Assembly (NCBI RefSeq): GCF_014204415.1
Contig: NZ_JACHLE010000001.1
Location: 1,674,001-1,738,000, forward strand
Length of the DNA stretch: 64,000 bases
Reading direction: 5' to 3'
Source of the DNA: Chryseobacterium defluvii
GTDB lineage: Bacteria > Bacteroidota > Bacteroidia > Flavobacteriales > Weeksellaceae
The notes below the pieces were generated by a model. That model ran no database searches. It was not told where the DNA came from and saw nothing but the letters and a program-made list of their open reading frames with translations. Below are positions 25,766 through 37,245 of the stretch, in pieces; positions within the stretch are counted from its first letter, which is position 1, and the number at the start of each line of letters is the position of its first letter. The translations under genes and the position numbers were made by a program.

Positions 25766-27250
25766 ATGAATTCTGAAAGTGATTTTATCAAAACGGTTTT
25801 CGGGCTGAAACTGAAGCAGCAGAGACAAAAGAAAAACTGGTCCCTGCAGGATCTTGCCGTGAAGACCGGTTTATCAAAATCTTATCTCAATGAAATTGAA
25901 AACGGAAAAAAATACCCGAAACATGATAAGATCATCCAGCTTTCCGAAGCTTTGAGCTGTACTTTTGATGATCTGGTCTCCACTAAACTTGATAAAAGCC
26001 TGGCGCCATTTAACGAGATCCTTCAATCGGATTTTTTTAAGGATATTCCTCTGGATCTGTTCGGGATCAATAAAAATAACCTGATCAGCATCATCAGTGA
26101 TGCTCCTAAAAAAGTTACTGCTTTCATCAATGCCCTGATCGAGATCTCACAGAATTATAATTTAGGAAAGGAAAGGTTTTATTTTGCGGTCTTACGGTCT
26201 TTTCAGGAGCTGTATGATAATTATTTTCCTGAAATTGAAGAAAAGGCTGTTCTGTTTGCACGGGAAAATCAACTGGAAATCAATAAAAACATAAGAACCG
26301 AGGCTTTAGAAAGTATTCTTACTGAAAGATTCGGTTATGTGATCCGATCTGAGGATTTTGAAAAGTACGGAGCCCTGGATAACCTGCGCTCTTTATTTAT
26401 TCCCGAAAAAAAACTGCTGCTCCTTAATCAGAAGCTTGAAAAGGATCAGAAGACTTTTATTCTTGCCAAAGAGATCGGCTTTAACGTCCTGGAACTGAAA
26501 AACCGCCCCAATACCTATTCATGGCTGGATTTCGGAAGTTTTGAAGAGATCCTGAATAATTTTTACGCCTCCTATTTTGCAGGAGCTCTACTGACCTCAA
26601 AGGAACAGATCATTGAGAAGGCTTCAGAGTTTTTCCTTCAACACCAATGGGAACCTGCAAATTTTGAAAATCTTATCAACAGTTTTACGAATTCCCCGGA
26701 AACATTCTATTATCGGCTAACGAATGTGCTTTCATCAGAATTAGGGATCAAAGACCTGTTTTATCTCTGCCTGGTTAAAAAGAAGAATACGGACAAGATA
26801 CAGATATTAAAGGAGCTGCATCTTAACCACCAGCAGGCACCCCACGCCAATGCTACCAATGAGCATTACTGCAGAAGATGGATCGCCGTTAAAAACCTGC
26901 ATCTCCTAAAGGATAATGAAACTCTGACGGATGCCCAGATCTCTCATTATAAAGATCAAGGAATAAGTTATCTGGTGATCTCAACTTCACAGAAAAATCC
27001 TTTTTCCGATGGGAGCAACCGGAGCTACTGTCTTGGAATCCTATTGAATTCCCAGACGATCAAAAAAATAAATTTCATAAAATCCCCGTCTTTAAAGACT
27101 ATCAACGTAGGAGTAACCTGTGAATCCTGCAGCATCGCCGACTGTGAAGTGAGACAGGCACCACCGGTTCGCCTAGAAAAAGAGCATTTCAATCTGAATA
27201 TGAAAAATTCTATTGAGAGGATCAGGAAGGAGATTGAGACTGGACAGTGA
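25766..27250 (+). CDS. XRE-family regulator of the ScfR/RamB type
   Basis: A 494-residue regulator. The N-terminal helix-turn-helix (about 12-68) reads LKLKQQRQKKNWSLQDLA then GLSKSYLNEIENGKKYP. A middle IrrE/ImmA-like region (about 150-300) and a DUF2083 C-terminus follow, the latter ending in a Cys-rich motif (CESCSIADC, near 452-460). That layout is the short-chain acyl-CoA or acetate-responsive family (RamB, ScfR) that controls glyoxylate shunt genes. Its gene is divergent from aceB with two matching palindromes between them, which suggests control of aceB-aceA and of itself. A -7 box (TATATTTG) ends only 4 nt before the ATG, implying a nearly leaderless mRNA. Confidence 0.9.
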   Translation: MNSESDFIKTVFGLKLKQQRQKKNWSLQDLAVKTGLSKSYLNEIENGKKYPKHDKIIQLSEALSCTFDDLVSTKLDKSLAPFNEILQSDFFKDIPLDLFGINKNNLISIISDAPKKVTAFINALIEISQNYNLGKERFYFAVLRSFQELYDNYFPEIEEKAVLFARENQLEINKNIRTEALESILTERFGYVIRSEDFEKYGALDNLRSLFIPEKKLLLLNQKLEKDQKTFILAKEIGFNVLELKNRPNTYSWLDFGSFEEILNNFYASYFAGALLTSKEQIIEKASEFFLQHQWEPANFENLINSFTNSPETFYYRLTNVLSSELGIKDLFYLCLVKKKNTDKIQILKELHLNHQQAPHANATNEHYCRRWIAVKNLHLLKDNETLTDAQISHYKDQGISYLVISTSQKNPFSDGSNRSYCLGILLNSQTIKKINFIKSPSLKTINVGVTCESCSIADCEVRQAPPVRLEKEHFNLNMKNSIERIRKEIETGQ

Positions 27251-27352
27251 ATGCAGAAAGATAGAATTTGAGTTATTATCATTGTGATCTTGATTATTAA
27301 ATTAAAAAATCAAAATCTGGTTTCGGTTGAGGTTACATATTTAGAATATTTT

Positions 27353-27390
27353 GCTCTCGCTGATTTTGCAGATTGGGCAGATGATTAGGT
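27353..27390 (+). repeat. Degenerate GCAGATT-type repeat tract
   Basis: The stretch has related units (GCTGATTTT, GCAGATTGG, GCAGATGATT) of a low-complexity repeat often seen in Bacteroidota intergenic DNA. It lies in the 282-bp gap between the regulator and comF. The rest of that gap shows no gene. Confidence 0.5.
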
Positions 27391-27532
27391 TTTAGTATCT
27401 GCATGAATTGTGGGAAAGATCGGTTTTTTGTTATTTAATGAATGAATTAAATCCAGATTTTCGTTTTTTATATTTATTACCCAGATTTATATTTCCAGCT
27501 AAAAAACTATATTAGCATTATAAAACACATTA

Positions 27533-28186
27533 ATGATCTTAGATTTATTTTTCCCGGACCGTTGCATCCACTGCAACAGGATCATCGATGCAGATATCTT
27601 GGTCTGCAATCTTTGTTTCGGCCAGATCCATTTTACCCATTTCAGCTATTCTGATGAAAATGAAATCAAAGAAAGGTGCAAACTGCTGTTTCCTGTCGAG
27701 AATGCTTATGCTTTGATGCAGTTTGAGGAAGAGAGTGTGAGTCGGAAAATCATTCATGAATTAAAATACAGAAGCAGAGAAAAGGTTGGAAAAATACTTG
27801 CAAAATGGATTATTGAACGGCTAGACTTCAATCATCAGAAGCCGGATCTACTGGTGAGCGTCCCGCTTCATCCGAAGAAACAGAAAGAGAGAGGCTATAA
27901 TCAGCTGCATCTGTTCACGGAGGCTTTGTCCAAATCCTATGATATTCCTTTCAGGCATGATCTTATCAAAAGGAATCATTACTCCAAAGCTCAGGCTTTG
28001 AAAGATAAGAAACACCGCCTGAGCACTGAAAACATGTTTTCTATCACTGAAAATATTTCTGAGCAGCATATTTTACTGATCGATGATGTATTTACTACCG
28101 GAAATACAATTTCGACCATTGCGTGGGAGATTTTGAAATCAGGAAATAACAGGGTGAGCGTGCTGGTGATGGCGATGGATGTGTAG
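27533..28186 (+). CDS. ComF family phosphoribosyltransferase-like protein
   Basis: A 217-residue ComF/GntX-like protein. A four-Cys zinc module opens it (RCIHCNRIIDADILVCNLC, about 11-29). The type I phosphoribosyltransferase fold follows, with ERGYNQLHLFTEAL and the PRPP loop LLIDDVFTTGNTI near residue 180. Members are linked to DNA uptake (ComFC) in naturally competent bacteria, and no enzymatic substrate is firmly known. It is on the plus strand followed by an alpha/beta hydrolase 109 nt downstream, with a low-complexity AGTTTAG-like tract between. Confidence 0.92.
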   Translation: MILDLFFPDRCIHCNRIIDADILVCNLCFGQIHFTHFSYSDENEIKERCKLLFPVENAYALMQFEEESVSRKIIHELKYRSREKVGKILAKWIIERLDFNHQKPDLLVSVPLHPKKQKERGYNQLHLFTEALSKSYDIPFRHDLIKRNHYSKAQALKDKKHRLSTENMFSITENISEQHILLIDDVFTTGNTISTIAWEILKSGNNRVSVLVMAMDV

Positions 28187-28190
28187 GGTT

Positions 28191-28232
28191 TTTAGTTTAG
28201 AGTTTAGAGTTCATAGTTATGAGTTATGAAGT
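28191..28232 (+). repeat. Low-complexity near-tandem tract
   Basis: Imperfect units TTTAGTTTAG, AGTTTAGAG, CATAGTTATG and AGTTATG are strung together between comF and the hydrolase gene. This is the same style of spacer DNA as at 23931-23983. Confidence 0.5.
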
Positions 28233-28295
28233 TTGAGGATCATAGCTTTTTTCGTTTCAAATGTTTTTCCTAATTTTCGGGAAACTTAATTATTC

Positions 28296-28997
28296 ATGAA
28301 AAATCTGCTTTTATTACATGGGGCATTGGGTCACAGCGACCTGTTTTCATCTTATCTGAAAGAGTTATCTCCATATTTCACCATTCATACCCCTATGTTT
28401 TCAGGGCATGGGACAACCGGGCTTCCGGATGGGGGCATCAGTATTGAGAAATATGTTCAGGAACTGGCAGAATATATTGAAGAGGAAAATTTAGAGGATG
28501 TTTATTTTTTCGGACACAGCATGGGAGGTTATGTTGCTCTCTGCTATGCTTTACAGCATCCTGAAAAGGTAAATTCTGTTATGACCCTTGGAACAAAGTT
28601 TGACTGGACGGAAGAACAGACTGCAAAGGAAAGCAAAATGCTGAATCCGGATGTTATTCTTGATAAAGTTCCGAAGTATGCGGAACAACTTGAGCTACAA
28701 CATGGGGCAAAATGGAGACAATTACTTCCCGCTATTGCTGATATGATGATCTCTCTGGGTAAAAATCCGCCTTTAAACGAAAGCAGTTTTTCAGGAATTG
28801 ACGTCCCGGTTCAGATCATGATCGGGGATAAAGACAATATGGTAACTCTGGATGAAAGTATCAAAGCTTACAGGAATATTCCTAATGCAAAACTGGCTGT
28901 ACTTCCGGATACGAAACACACTATGGATAAAGTAAGATCAAAATTATTAACTGATCTGATGAAAGATTTCTGGAATCTTCCATATTATTATCTCTGA
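28296..28997 (+). CDS. Alpha/beta hydrolase
   Basis: A 233-residue cytosolic hydrolase. HG in LLLHGALGHS (7-14) is the oxyanion motif, the nucleophile is Ser75 in FFGHSMGGY, an Asp lies in MIGDKDNMV (near 170) and His in DTKHTMD (near 208), so a full Ser-Asp-His triad is visible. It resembles small carboxylesterases and lysophospholipase- or BioH-like enzymes; the substrate is unknown. Its 3' end overlaps the convergent upp gene by 10 nt. Confidence 0.88.
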   Translation: MKNLLLLHGALGHSDLFSSYLKELSPYFTIHTPMFSGHGTTGLPDGGISIEKYVQELAEYIEEENLEDVYFFGHSMGGYVALCYALQHPEKVNSVMTLGTKFDWTEEQTAKESKMLNPDVILDKVPKYAEQLELQHGAKWRQLLPAIADMMISLGKNPPLNESSFSGIDVPVQIMIGDKDNMVTLDESIKAYRNIPNAKLAVLPDTKHTMDKVRSKLLTDLMKDFWNLPYYYL

Positions 28998-29638
28998 AGT
29001 TTTTCTCCGTAGCTTAAATCTCCGGCGTCTCCTAACCCCGGAGTGATATATCCTTTGGATGTTAACTGCTCATCAATAGCTCCTACCCAAATTTTTGCCT
29101 GCGGGTAAGCTTTTTCAATGGTTTCCACGCCTTGTTTTGAAGCTATAGCTGTGACTATATGGAGCTGAGTAGGGTTTCCGTTCGTCAAAAGATCTTTGAT
29201 CGCTTCAATCAAAGAAGCCCCTGTTGCCAACATGGGATCTGCAACGATCAAAGGTCTTCCTTCAATGCTTGGACAGGTAAGATAATCCTGCTTGATGGAA
29301 AAGTAGTCATTGGCATCATGCTTTCTGTAGGCCGCCACAAAACCGCAATCTGCTTTGTCAAAATAATTCAGAATCCCCTGAAACAGTGGAACTCCTGCTC
29401 TCAGAATAGTAGTGATAACAGGCTGAACGGCTATTTCCTTGACCTGAATTTTATCTAATGGGGTCTGAATTTCAATGTCTTTCTGTTCCAGATCTTTGCT
29501 GATCTCAAAAGCGGCAATTTCCCCGATACGCTCCATATTTCTACGGAATCTCATTCTGTCATTCTGAACTTCAATATTCCTAAGTTCGTTGATCCAGGAG
29601 TTGACAAGTGAAAACTGCTGTGAAAGTTCTGTTATCAT
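28988..29638 (-). CDS. upp: Uracil phosphoribosyltransferase
   Basis: A 216-residue enzyme that makes UMP from uracil and PRPP (pyrimidine salvage). The PRPP-binding loop is IVADPMLATGASL (near 131-143). The uracil-binding end is YITPGLGDAGDLSYG near the C-terminus. VITTILRAGVPLFQG is the conserved flexible-loop region. Length is normal. It converges with the hydrolase gene and overlaps it by 10 nt. Confidence 0.96.
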   Translation of the reverse strand: MITELSQQFSLVNSWINELRNIEVQNDRMRFRRNMERIGEIAAFEISKDLEQKDIEIQTPLDKIQVKEIAVQPVITTILRAGVPLFQGILNYFDKADCGFVAAYRKHDANDYFSIKQDYLTCPSIEGRPLIVADPMLATGASLIEAIKDLLTNGNPTQLHIVTAIASKQGVETIEKAYPQAKIWVGAIDEQLTSKGYITPGLGDAGDLSYGEKLQR

Positions 29639-29723
29639 AGATATTTTGAGTGTTTTTTATTATTTTTAACTACCCCGTCTTTCAAACTTCGTTTGAAAGC
29701 CACCCCTTCAGGGAAGGGGAATT

Positions 29724-31034
29724 TTATTTTTGCCTGAAATATACCTCGATCGGAACTCCGGTAAACCCGAACTCTTTTCTCAGCTGGTTTTCAGTAAATC
29801 TCTTATAAGGTTCTTTTACGTACTGCGGAAGGTTACAGAAGAATACAAACTGTGGTGACGGCGTAGGGAGCTGAACACAATATTTGATCTTAATATATTT
29901 CCCTTTATTTGCAGGAGGCGGAGTGTTTTCGAAGATCGGAAGCATTACTTCATTTAATTTTGAAGTTTTGATCTTTTTCTTACGGGCTTCATAAACTTCC
30001 ATTGCCGTATCTACTGCTTTCAGGATCCTCTGCTTCGTTAATGCGGAAACAAACAGTACCGGAATATCCTGAAACTGCCCGATCTTATCTTTGATTGCTT
30101 TCTCGAAATCGCGCATCGTATTGGTTTTCTTATCTTCAATAAGGTCCCATTTATTAACCAGGATCACGATCCCTTTTCTGTTTTTCTGGGCAATTCCGAA
30201 GATATTCATATCCTGGGACTCCCATCCCTGCGTAGCATCTACCATAATGATCACTACATCTGAGTTTTCGATCGCACGGACGGAACGCATTACGGAATAG
30301 AACTCTAAGTCTTCATTCACTTTGGATTTCTTACGCATCCCGGCTGTGTCTACCAAGACGAATTCATGCCCGAATTTATTGTAAAGGCTTTGAATGCTGT
30401 CTCGAGTGGTCCCTGCAATATCAGTTACGATATTTCTTTCGTCATCCAGAAGCGCATTCGTCATGGTTGATTTTCCTACATTCGGACGGCCGGCAATGGT
30501 AATCTTAGGCAGTCCTTCGAAGGGGTCTTTATAATCTGTAGTCGGGAATTCATTAACGATATCATCCAGAAGATCCCCTGTTCCTGAACCTGTAGCGGAA
30601 GAAAGTGTATAGTATTTTTCAATTCCTAACTGGTAAAATTCTGTAGCAGGAAGTTCTTCTTTTGCCGAATCTACTTTATTGATGACAATATAAACCGGTT
30701 TGTTTGATCTTCTCAAAAGCTGATAGATCTCATGGTCTGTATCGGTAAGCCCTTCTTCCACATTCATCATAAAGATAATGGAGGTAGCCTCATCCACGGC
30801 CAATTGTACTTGTTTACGGATCTCTTCTTCGAAGATATCGTCTGTACCTACATCATATCCTCCGGTATCAATCACCGTAAATTCTACTCCGTTCCAATCT
30901 GATTTTCCGTAATGACGGTCTCTGGTAACACCGGCTGTAGAGTCTACAATGGCTTCTCTTTTCTCTAATAAACGATTAAACAGGGTGGATTTTCCTACGT
31001 TGGGACGCCCAACGATCGCAACAATATTCGACAT
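29724..31034 (-). CDS. der: GTPase Der (EngA), ribosome assembly
   Basis: A 436-residue protein with two tandem GTPase domains, the hallmark of Der, which acts in 50S subunit maturation. Domain 1 has GRPNVGKS (8-15), DTGG and NKVD. Domain 2 has GRPNVGKS near 182, DTAG and NKWD. A KH-like C-terminal domain (about 350-436) follows. It is 85 nt downstream of the upp start on the same strand, with no clear terminator or promoter box identified between. Confidence 0.97.
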   Translation of the reverse strand: MSNIVAIVGRPNVGKSTLFNRLLEKREAIVDSTAGVTRDRHYGKSDWNGVEFTVIDTGGYDVGTDDIFEEEIRKQVQLAVDEATSIIFMMNVEEGLTDTDHEIYQLLRRSNKPVYIVINKVDSAKEELPATEFYQLGIEKYYTLSSATGSGTGDLLDDIVNEFPTTDYKDPFEGLPKITIAGRPNVGKSTMTNALLDDERNIVTDIAGTTRDSIQSLYNKFGHEFVLVDTAGMRKKSKVNEDLEFYSVMRSVRAIENSDVVIIMVDATQGWESQDMNIFGIAQKNRKGIVILVNKWDLIEDKKTNTMRDFEKAIKDKIGQFQDIPVLFVSALTKQRILKAVDTAMEVYEARKKKIKTSKLNEVMLPIFENTPPPANKGKYIKIKYCVQLPTPSPQFVFFCNLPQYVKEPYKRFTENQLRKEFGFTGVPIEVYFRQK

Positions 31035-31190
31035 AAAAAATGTTTAATAATCCCTCGGCTATGCTCAGGACAAGTTATTAACGAGTTTCTCCAACTTTTG
31101 GAGCTCAATTTTTTGCAAAGATAGGGCTTTATTATTTAGCATTGAAAATGTTTGGTGAATTGTGAACGGGAGAAGGGTTTAAATACTATA

Positions 31191-31223
31191 AAAAAGACTG
31201 ATACTTAATATACCAGTCTTTTT
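31191..31223 (-). terminator. Terminator of the Na+/H+ antiporter gene
   Basis: AAAAAGACTG (31191-31200) pairs with CAGTCTTTTT (31214-31223) around a 13-nt loop. It is T/A-flanked on both sides, so it could work in both directions. It lies 14 nt after the antiporter stop. Confidence 0.85.
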
Positions 31224-31236
31224 TATATTTTAAAGA

Positions 31237-32814
31237 TCATATCATTTTTAGACGTTCTTCTTCGAGATCGATCCGGAATAATTGCTGACGTATAAATTCT
31301 TCATTGATGGAAGGGTCTTTATTGAGCTCTGAAAGATAATTGCGCTGACTATCCAGCATTTCGATAAAAATGAGTTTTGTTTTTTCATTCATCCAGTCAT
31401 CATCATCTGCTTCCATTTTTTCTTCCCAATGTTTTAGCATTCTCTGTAAACCCGCATGATCATGCAATTCATTATCATATTTATTTTTTAAAAACTGATA
31501 GCTATGCTTTCGCAATCCGTCATTAAGTTTCCTCTTTACCTCTTTTTCAGGTTCTTCTGAAAATGCGTCAAATAATTTACTCCGCCCGATGATATAGGGT
31601 AAAGTAAGTCCCTGTACTACCAGGGTAAGAAGTATTACAACAAAAGTTATGAATAAAATCAGATTGCGATGAGGAAAGGCTTCACCATTTAAAGTTATCG
31701 GAATTGCCAGTGCCGCAGCTAATGATACAACACCACGCATCCCGGTCCACCCCAGAAGCAATGGCATTAAAAACCTTCTCCTGTTCGATCTTGCATGTGG
31801 TACCACACCGGGACGAAAGATCATGGTGGCTATCATGGCAGCATAGGAACTGATCATTCTTGACGCAATCAATACCCCTGTGACCAATACTCCATAGCCA
31901 ATTGCCGTATTTAATGAGATCCCTTCCGAACGCAGGCCACTTACGACCTCCGGAAGCTGTAGCCCAATGATGAAAAACACAATACCATTTAAAATAAATA
32001 CGAAACTCTCCCATACACTAAACCCTCTGACCCGGCTTGTACTGTTTAAAAAAAGCAGCCTCCTTGTTGACATAAACAAACCACCGGCTACTACAGCCAG
32101 CACCCCGGAGCTATGCACTTTCTCTGCAATCCAATACATAAAATAGGGTTCAATGAGGGTAAGTATTATATCCGAGGGGGCATCCGTAGGCAAACGTTTA
32201 TGTGCCTGCACAAAGAGCCATCCGAGCAGCAAGCCTATTCCCGCACCACCTATTACCATCCACAAAAAACTCATGGTGGCTTCCTGCCAGATAAACTGAC
32301 CTGTACCCACGGCCACCAAAGCAAACCGGAAAATAATGAGGGAAGAAGCATCGTTCAATAAACTTTCTCCTTCCAGAATAGTAGATGTAGAATTCGGGAT
32401 TTTCACAAACTTTGTAATAGCACCCGTACTTACCGCATCCGGAGGTGAAACAATTCCGCCCAGCAAAAACCCTAAAGCGATCGTAAATCCTGGAACAAAG
32501 TAATTGGTAATAAAAGCAACGGAAAATGCCGTAAAAAATACCACGAGGAAGGCAAAGCTTCCGATAATACGCCACCATTTTTTCATCTCTTTAAATGAAA
32601 TGGACCATGCCGCTTCAAAAAGCAACGGAGGTAAAAATATAAAAAAGATGAGATCAGGATCAATCTTTACCACCGGAAGACCGGGAATAAAGCTTATCAT
32701 TAATCCTGCTATGACCAATAATATAGGATAGGCGATCCTTAATTTTGCAGCCAGCATTTCCAGCAGCAGGATCACAACTATCATGGCCAGTAAAAATGGT
32801 AAGATAGAATGCAT
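31237..32814 (-). CDS. CPA1-family Na+(K+)/H+ antiporter
   Basis: A 525-residue membrane protein with about 12-13 helices in the first 415 residues and a charged cytosolic tail (about 420-525). Conserved transport motifs include GGIVSPPDAVS and EGESLLNDASSLIIF, the latter holding the NDA ion-binding Asp, and GWTGMRGVVSLAAALA. This is the layout of NhaP/YjcE-type proteins that exchange sodium or potassium for protons at the inner membrane, aiding pH and salt homeostasis. Ion specificity cannot be read from the sequence. It is a single-gene unit with its own terminator. Confidence 0.92.
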   Translation of the reverse strand: MHSILPFLLAMIVVILLLEMLAAKLRIAYPILLVIAGLMISFIPGLPVVKIDPDLIFFIFLPPLLFEAAWSISFKEMKKWWRIIGSFAFLVVFFTAFSVAFITNYFVPGFTIALGFLLGGIVSPPDAVSTGAITKFVKIPNSTSTILEGESLLNDASSLIIFRFALVAVGTGQFIWQEATMSFLWMVIGGAGIGLLLGWLFVQAHKRLPTDAPSDIILTLIEPYFMYWIAEKVHSSGVLAVVAGGLFMSTRRLLFLNSTSRVRGFSVWESFVFILNGIVFFIIGLQLPEVVSGLRSEGISLNTAIGYGVLVTGVLIASRMISSYAAMIATMIFRPGVVPHARSNRRRFLMPLLLGWTGMRGVVSLAAALAIPITLNGEAFPHRNLILFITFVVILLTLVVQGLTLPYIIGRSKLFDAFSEEPEKEVKRKLNDGLRKHSYQFLKNKYDNELHDHAGLQRMLKHWEEKMEADDDDWMNEKTKLIFIEMLDSQRNYLSELNKDPSINEEFIRQQLFRIDLEEERLKMI

Positions 32815-32840
32815 ATATTATTTTTTCTGTTTATAAAAAT

Positions 32841-32870
32841 ATCCAATGAAATGCTGTTACTTCATTGGAT
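32841..32870 (-). terminator. Terminator of the 32901-33542 gene
   Basis: A perfect 10-bp stem, ATCCAATGAA (32841-32850) and TTCATTGGAT (32861-32870), closes on a 10-nt loop. ATTTTTATAA follows in the minus direction. Confidence 0.7.
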
Positions 32871-32900
32871 ATAAAATTACATCAATATTTCTTTATTTTT

Positions 32901-33542
32901 TTATCTTCCGATAACGATCCAGCCTATACCATCACTCTGGATCTGATATCTTTGTCCTCCTGTAATTGAGGTAACGCCAGCATTGGTAACATCATCATAA
33001 ATCCCGTTGCCTCCTAAAGTTGAGATAGGTTTTGATGAAATCCCGTTACTGCCTATAAGGATATAAATCCTTCCTTTGCATGTGCCTGCATCCGGAAGAA
33101 CAATTTCTGTATTCCCACCATAAATCCTTACAGTATGATGGGTATTATTAAGCGTTAAAGAACCAGAATTAGGGGTATCGTAAGGAACAGTGACAGACTG
33201 GGTTGCGGAAGTACTTGTACTGATCAGCTTAACCCACTTATTCACCGAAACATCCCCATTGAAATAATAGTAGCCAGGAGAGGTTACGTCTTCCATTTGT
33301 CCTTCGGGGGCAGAATCTGCAGACGTAACATATACTAATGCGCCAGTCTGGGAATTGGTATAATTTTTTTCTTTTAGCAGATTCCCGCTAATCCTGGGAG
33401 CAATAATCCCATCAGGTTTTGAATCATCATCCGGGGATCCCACTACATCAAATGTAGCTTGTGGAGAATCGGTATTTACTCCTACCTGAGCAAAAGAGAA
33501 AGAGCCTGTTAATAATAAAACAGGAAATAATTTTCTTAACAT
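32901..33542 (-). CDS. Secreted hypothetical protein with VGVNT repeat-type N-terminus
   Basis: A 213-residue exported protein with a signal peptide ending FSFAQ (about residues 1-18). The mature part starts VGVNTDSPQATFDVVG, a motif common at the start of flavobacterial surface or secreted proteins and reminiscent of tail-fibre-like beta repeats. The rest is Gly/Ser/Thr-rich beta structure (about 115-213). No T9SS tail is present. The function is unknown; a surface or matrix role is inferred from composition. It has its own terminator. Confidence 0.7.
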   Translation of the reverse strand: MLRKLFPVLLLTGSFSFAQVGVNTDSPQATFDVVGSPDDDSKPDGIIAPRISGNLLKEKNYTNSQTGALVYVTSADSAPEGQMEDVTSPGYYYFNGDVSVNKWVKLISTSTSATQSVTVPYDTPNSGSLTLNNTHHTVRIYGGNTEIVLPDAGTCKGRIYILIGSNGISSKPISTLGGNGIYDDVTNAGVTSITGGQRYQIQSDGIGWIVIGR

Positions 33543-33637
33543 GTGTTTGTTTGTTTTTTTAACAAAAATATATTTTATTTTAAGAAAACAAACATTTTTA
33601 TGAAATATTTGATCAAAAAGTTAAAAGTTCAATAAAG

Positions 33638-33661
33638 AAGGCAGTCATAAATAACTGCCTT
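33638..33661 (-). terminator. Terminator of katG
   Basis: AAGGCAGT (33638-33645) pairs with ACTGCCTT (33654-33661) around 8 nt, about 20 nt after the katG stop. The T run is weak. Confidence 0.65.
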
Positions 33662-33680
33662 TTAATACTTTCAGATAAAA

Positions 33681-35963
<2,283 letters not shown>

Positions 35964-36012
35964 TTAAAATTTTTATGTTGGTTAATGTATAATTCCAAAG
36001 CTGTATGATGAA

Positions 36013-36043
36013 CAAACTTACAACACTTATTCAATAAATACAA
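36013..36043 (-). promoter_or_regulatory. katG promoter (TTG-N20-TAAGTTTG)
   Basis: On the minus strand the -33 TTG (36043-36041) and -7 TAAGTTTG (36020-36013) are 20 nt apart, the standard Bacteroidota arrangement. It predicts an mRNA start near 36007, about 50 nt before the ATG. Confidence 0.65.
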
Positions 36044-36065
36044 TCTATTAATATTAATACTTAAA

Positions 36066-36080
36066 ATAGTAAAAAACTAT
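36066..36080. promoter_or_regulatory. OxyR-like half operator ATAG-N7-CTAT
   Basis: ATAG-TAAAAAA-CTAT matches the core of one OxyR dyad and sits about 66 nt before the predicted katG mRNA start. A second dyad at the classical spacing is not evident, so this is tentative. Confidence 0.35.
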
Positions 36081-36275
36081 AACAAACCTTATTTTAATGA
36101 TAGTTTGTATAGCAATGCTATTAAGTTACTAAATTCTATATCAATCTTAAGTAAACTCCGTAAAACTCATTCTATTTATAATAATTCCAGTTAAAATTTC
36201 AGCTTCTCATTATCGGATTTATTATTTCATGAAAATTTAATTACTTTTATCATTCGAAAAACATCTAGTTGCCCC

Positions 36276-36737
36276 ATGAAAAAAGTATTAATTGTCTTTT
36301 TAGTAGCCTTCATCATCATCCAGTTTTTTCCTATTGATAAGACCAATCCTCCCGTAAACAAGGGGATGGATTTTTTAACTATAAAGAAAACTCCGCCAGA
36401 AATCGCAAAGATGATCAACGCTTCCTGCTATGACTGTCATTCCAATGAGACCAGATATCCCTGGTATGCTGATATTGCTCCGTCTTCCTGGTTTCTGCAA
36501 AACCATATTAAAGAAGGAAGAAAGCATCTTAACTTTTCTATCTTTGCAACCTACGAGCCCAAAAGACAGGCACACAAATTGCAAGAATGTATAGAGATGA
36601 TAAAGAAAGACGAAATGCCTTTAGAGTCATATATCGTAGGGCATTCTGATGCTAGGCTGACTCCTGAACAAAAGCAGGAACTGATCAAATACTTTAAAAA
36701 GATAAAGGAAGACACTGAAAGAGCAATGGCATTTTAA
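36276..36737 (+). CDS. Haem-binding domain protein (CxxCH)
   Basis: A 153-residue protein with an N-terminal membrane anchor or signal (about 1-20, VLIVFLVAFIIIQFFPI). CYDCHSNE (near residues 51-58) is a c-type haem attachment motif. The remainder (TRYPWYADIAPSSWFLQNHI...) matches the 'haem-binding domain' family found in Bacteroidota. It is probably periplasmic and may sense or transfer electrons. It is 13 nt before the DCC thiol oxidoreductase gene, so the two are likely co-transcribed, divergently from katG. Confidence 0.9.
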   Translation: MKKVLIVFLVAFIIIQFFPIDKTNPPVNKGMDFLTIKKTPPEIAKMINASCYDCHSNETRYPWYADIAPSSWFLQNHIKEGRKHLNFSIFATYEPKRQAHKLQECIEMIKKDEMPLESYIVGHSDARLTPEQKQELIKYFKKIKEDTERAMAF

Positions 36738-36750
36738 AAAAAATTGAATC

Positions 36751-37167
36751 ATGCAGGAAGACTGGAAAAATAAGCACATCATTTTTTTTGATGGGGAATG
36801 CGGAGTCTGTAACTTCTGGGTACAATGGGTTCTGGAGAGGGATAAGAAGGATCAGTTTTTATTTGCTTCCCTACAATCGGATTTCGGGCAAAAGTTTTTA
36901 TCTGAACGGGGATTGGAAAGAAAACAGTTCAACACGTTATATTTATGGAAACCTCATCAGTATTACCTGATAAAATCCCGTGCCGTGCTGAGGATCGCTA
37001 ATATTTTAGGGGGTTCCTATAAGATTCTAAGCTGGTTCGGCAAATTATTATTCCCTGCTTTAAGTGATAAGGTATATGATATGGTTTCCAGAAACAGGAT
37101 GAAGATAACTGCTCAGAAATGTTTTCTTCCCGATCAGCATCAGAAGAAAAAATTTATTGAGATTTAG
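36751..37167 (+). CDS. DUF393 (DCC family) thiol-disulfide oxidoreductase-like protein
   Basis: A 138-residue protein with the DCC signature FFDGECGVCNFW (12-23), carrying a CxxC pair at residues 17 and 20. No signal peptide is visible. The family has a thioredoxin-like fold and its substrate is unknown. It is the second gene after the haem-binding protein (13-nt gap), suggesting a redox unit opposite katG. Confidence 0.9.
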   Translation: MQEDWKNKHIIFFDGECGVCNFWVQWVLERDKKDQFLFASLQSDFGQKFLSERGLERKQFNTLYLWKPHQYYLIKSRAVLRIANILGGSYKILSWFGKLLFPALSDKVYDMVSRNRMKITAQKCFLPDQHQKKKFIEI

Positions 37168-37245
37168 ATTTGATTTTTGCAAACGCAAAATTATATGGAC
37201 AAGACTCTTATAAATCTTCAAAATAATCTATAATGAATAAAGCCT

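Noticed and set aside
29541..29560. TATTTCTACGGAA similar to the regulator motif
   Set aside because: It is inside upp coding sequence and lacks the other two pieces of the block, so it is taken as chance.
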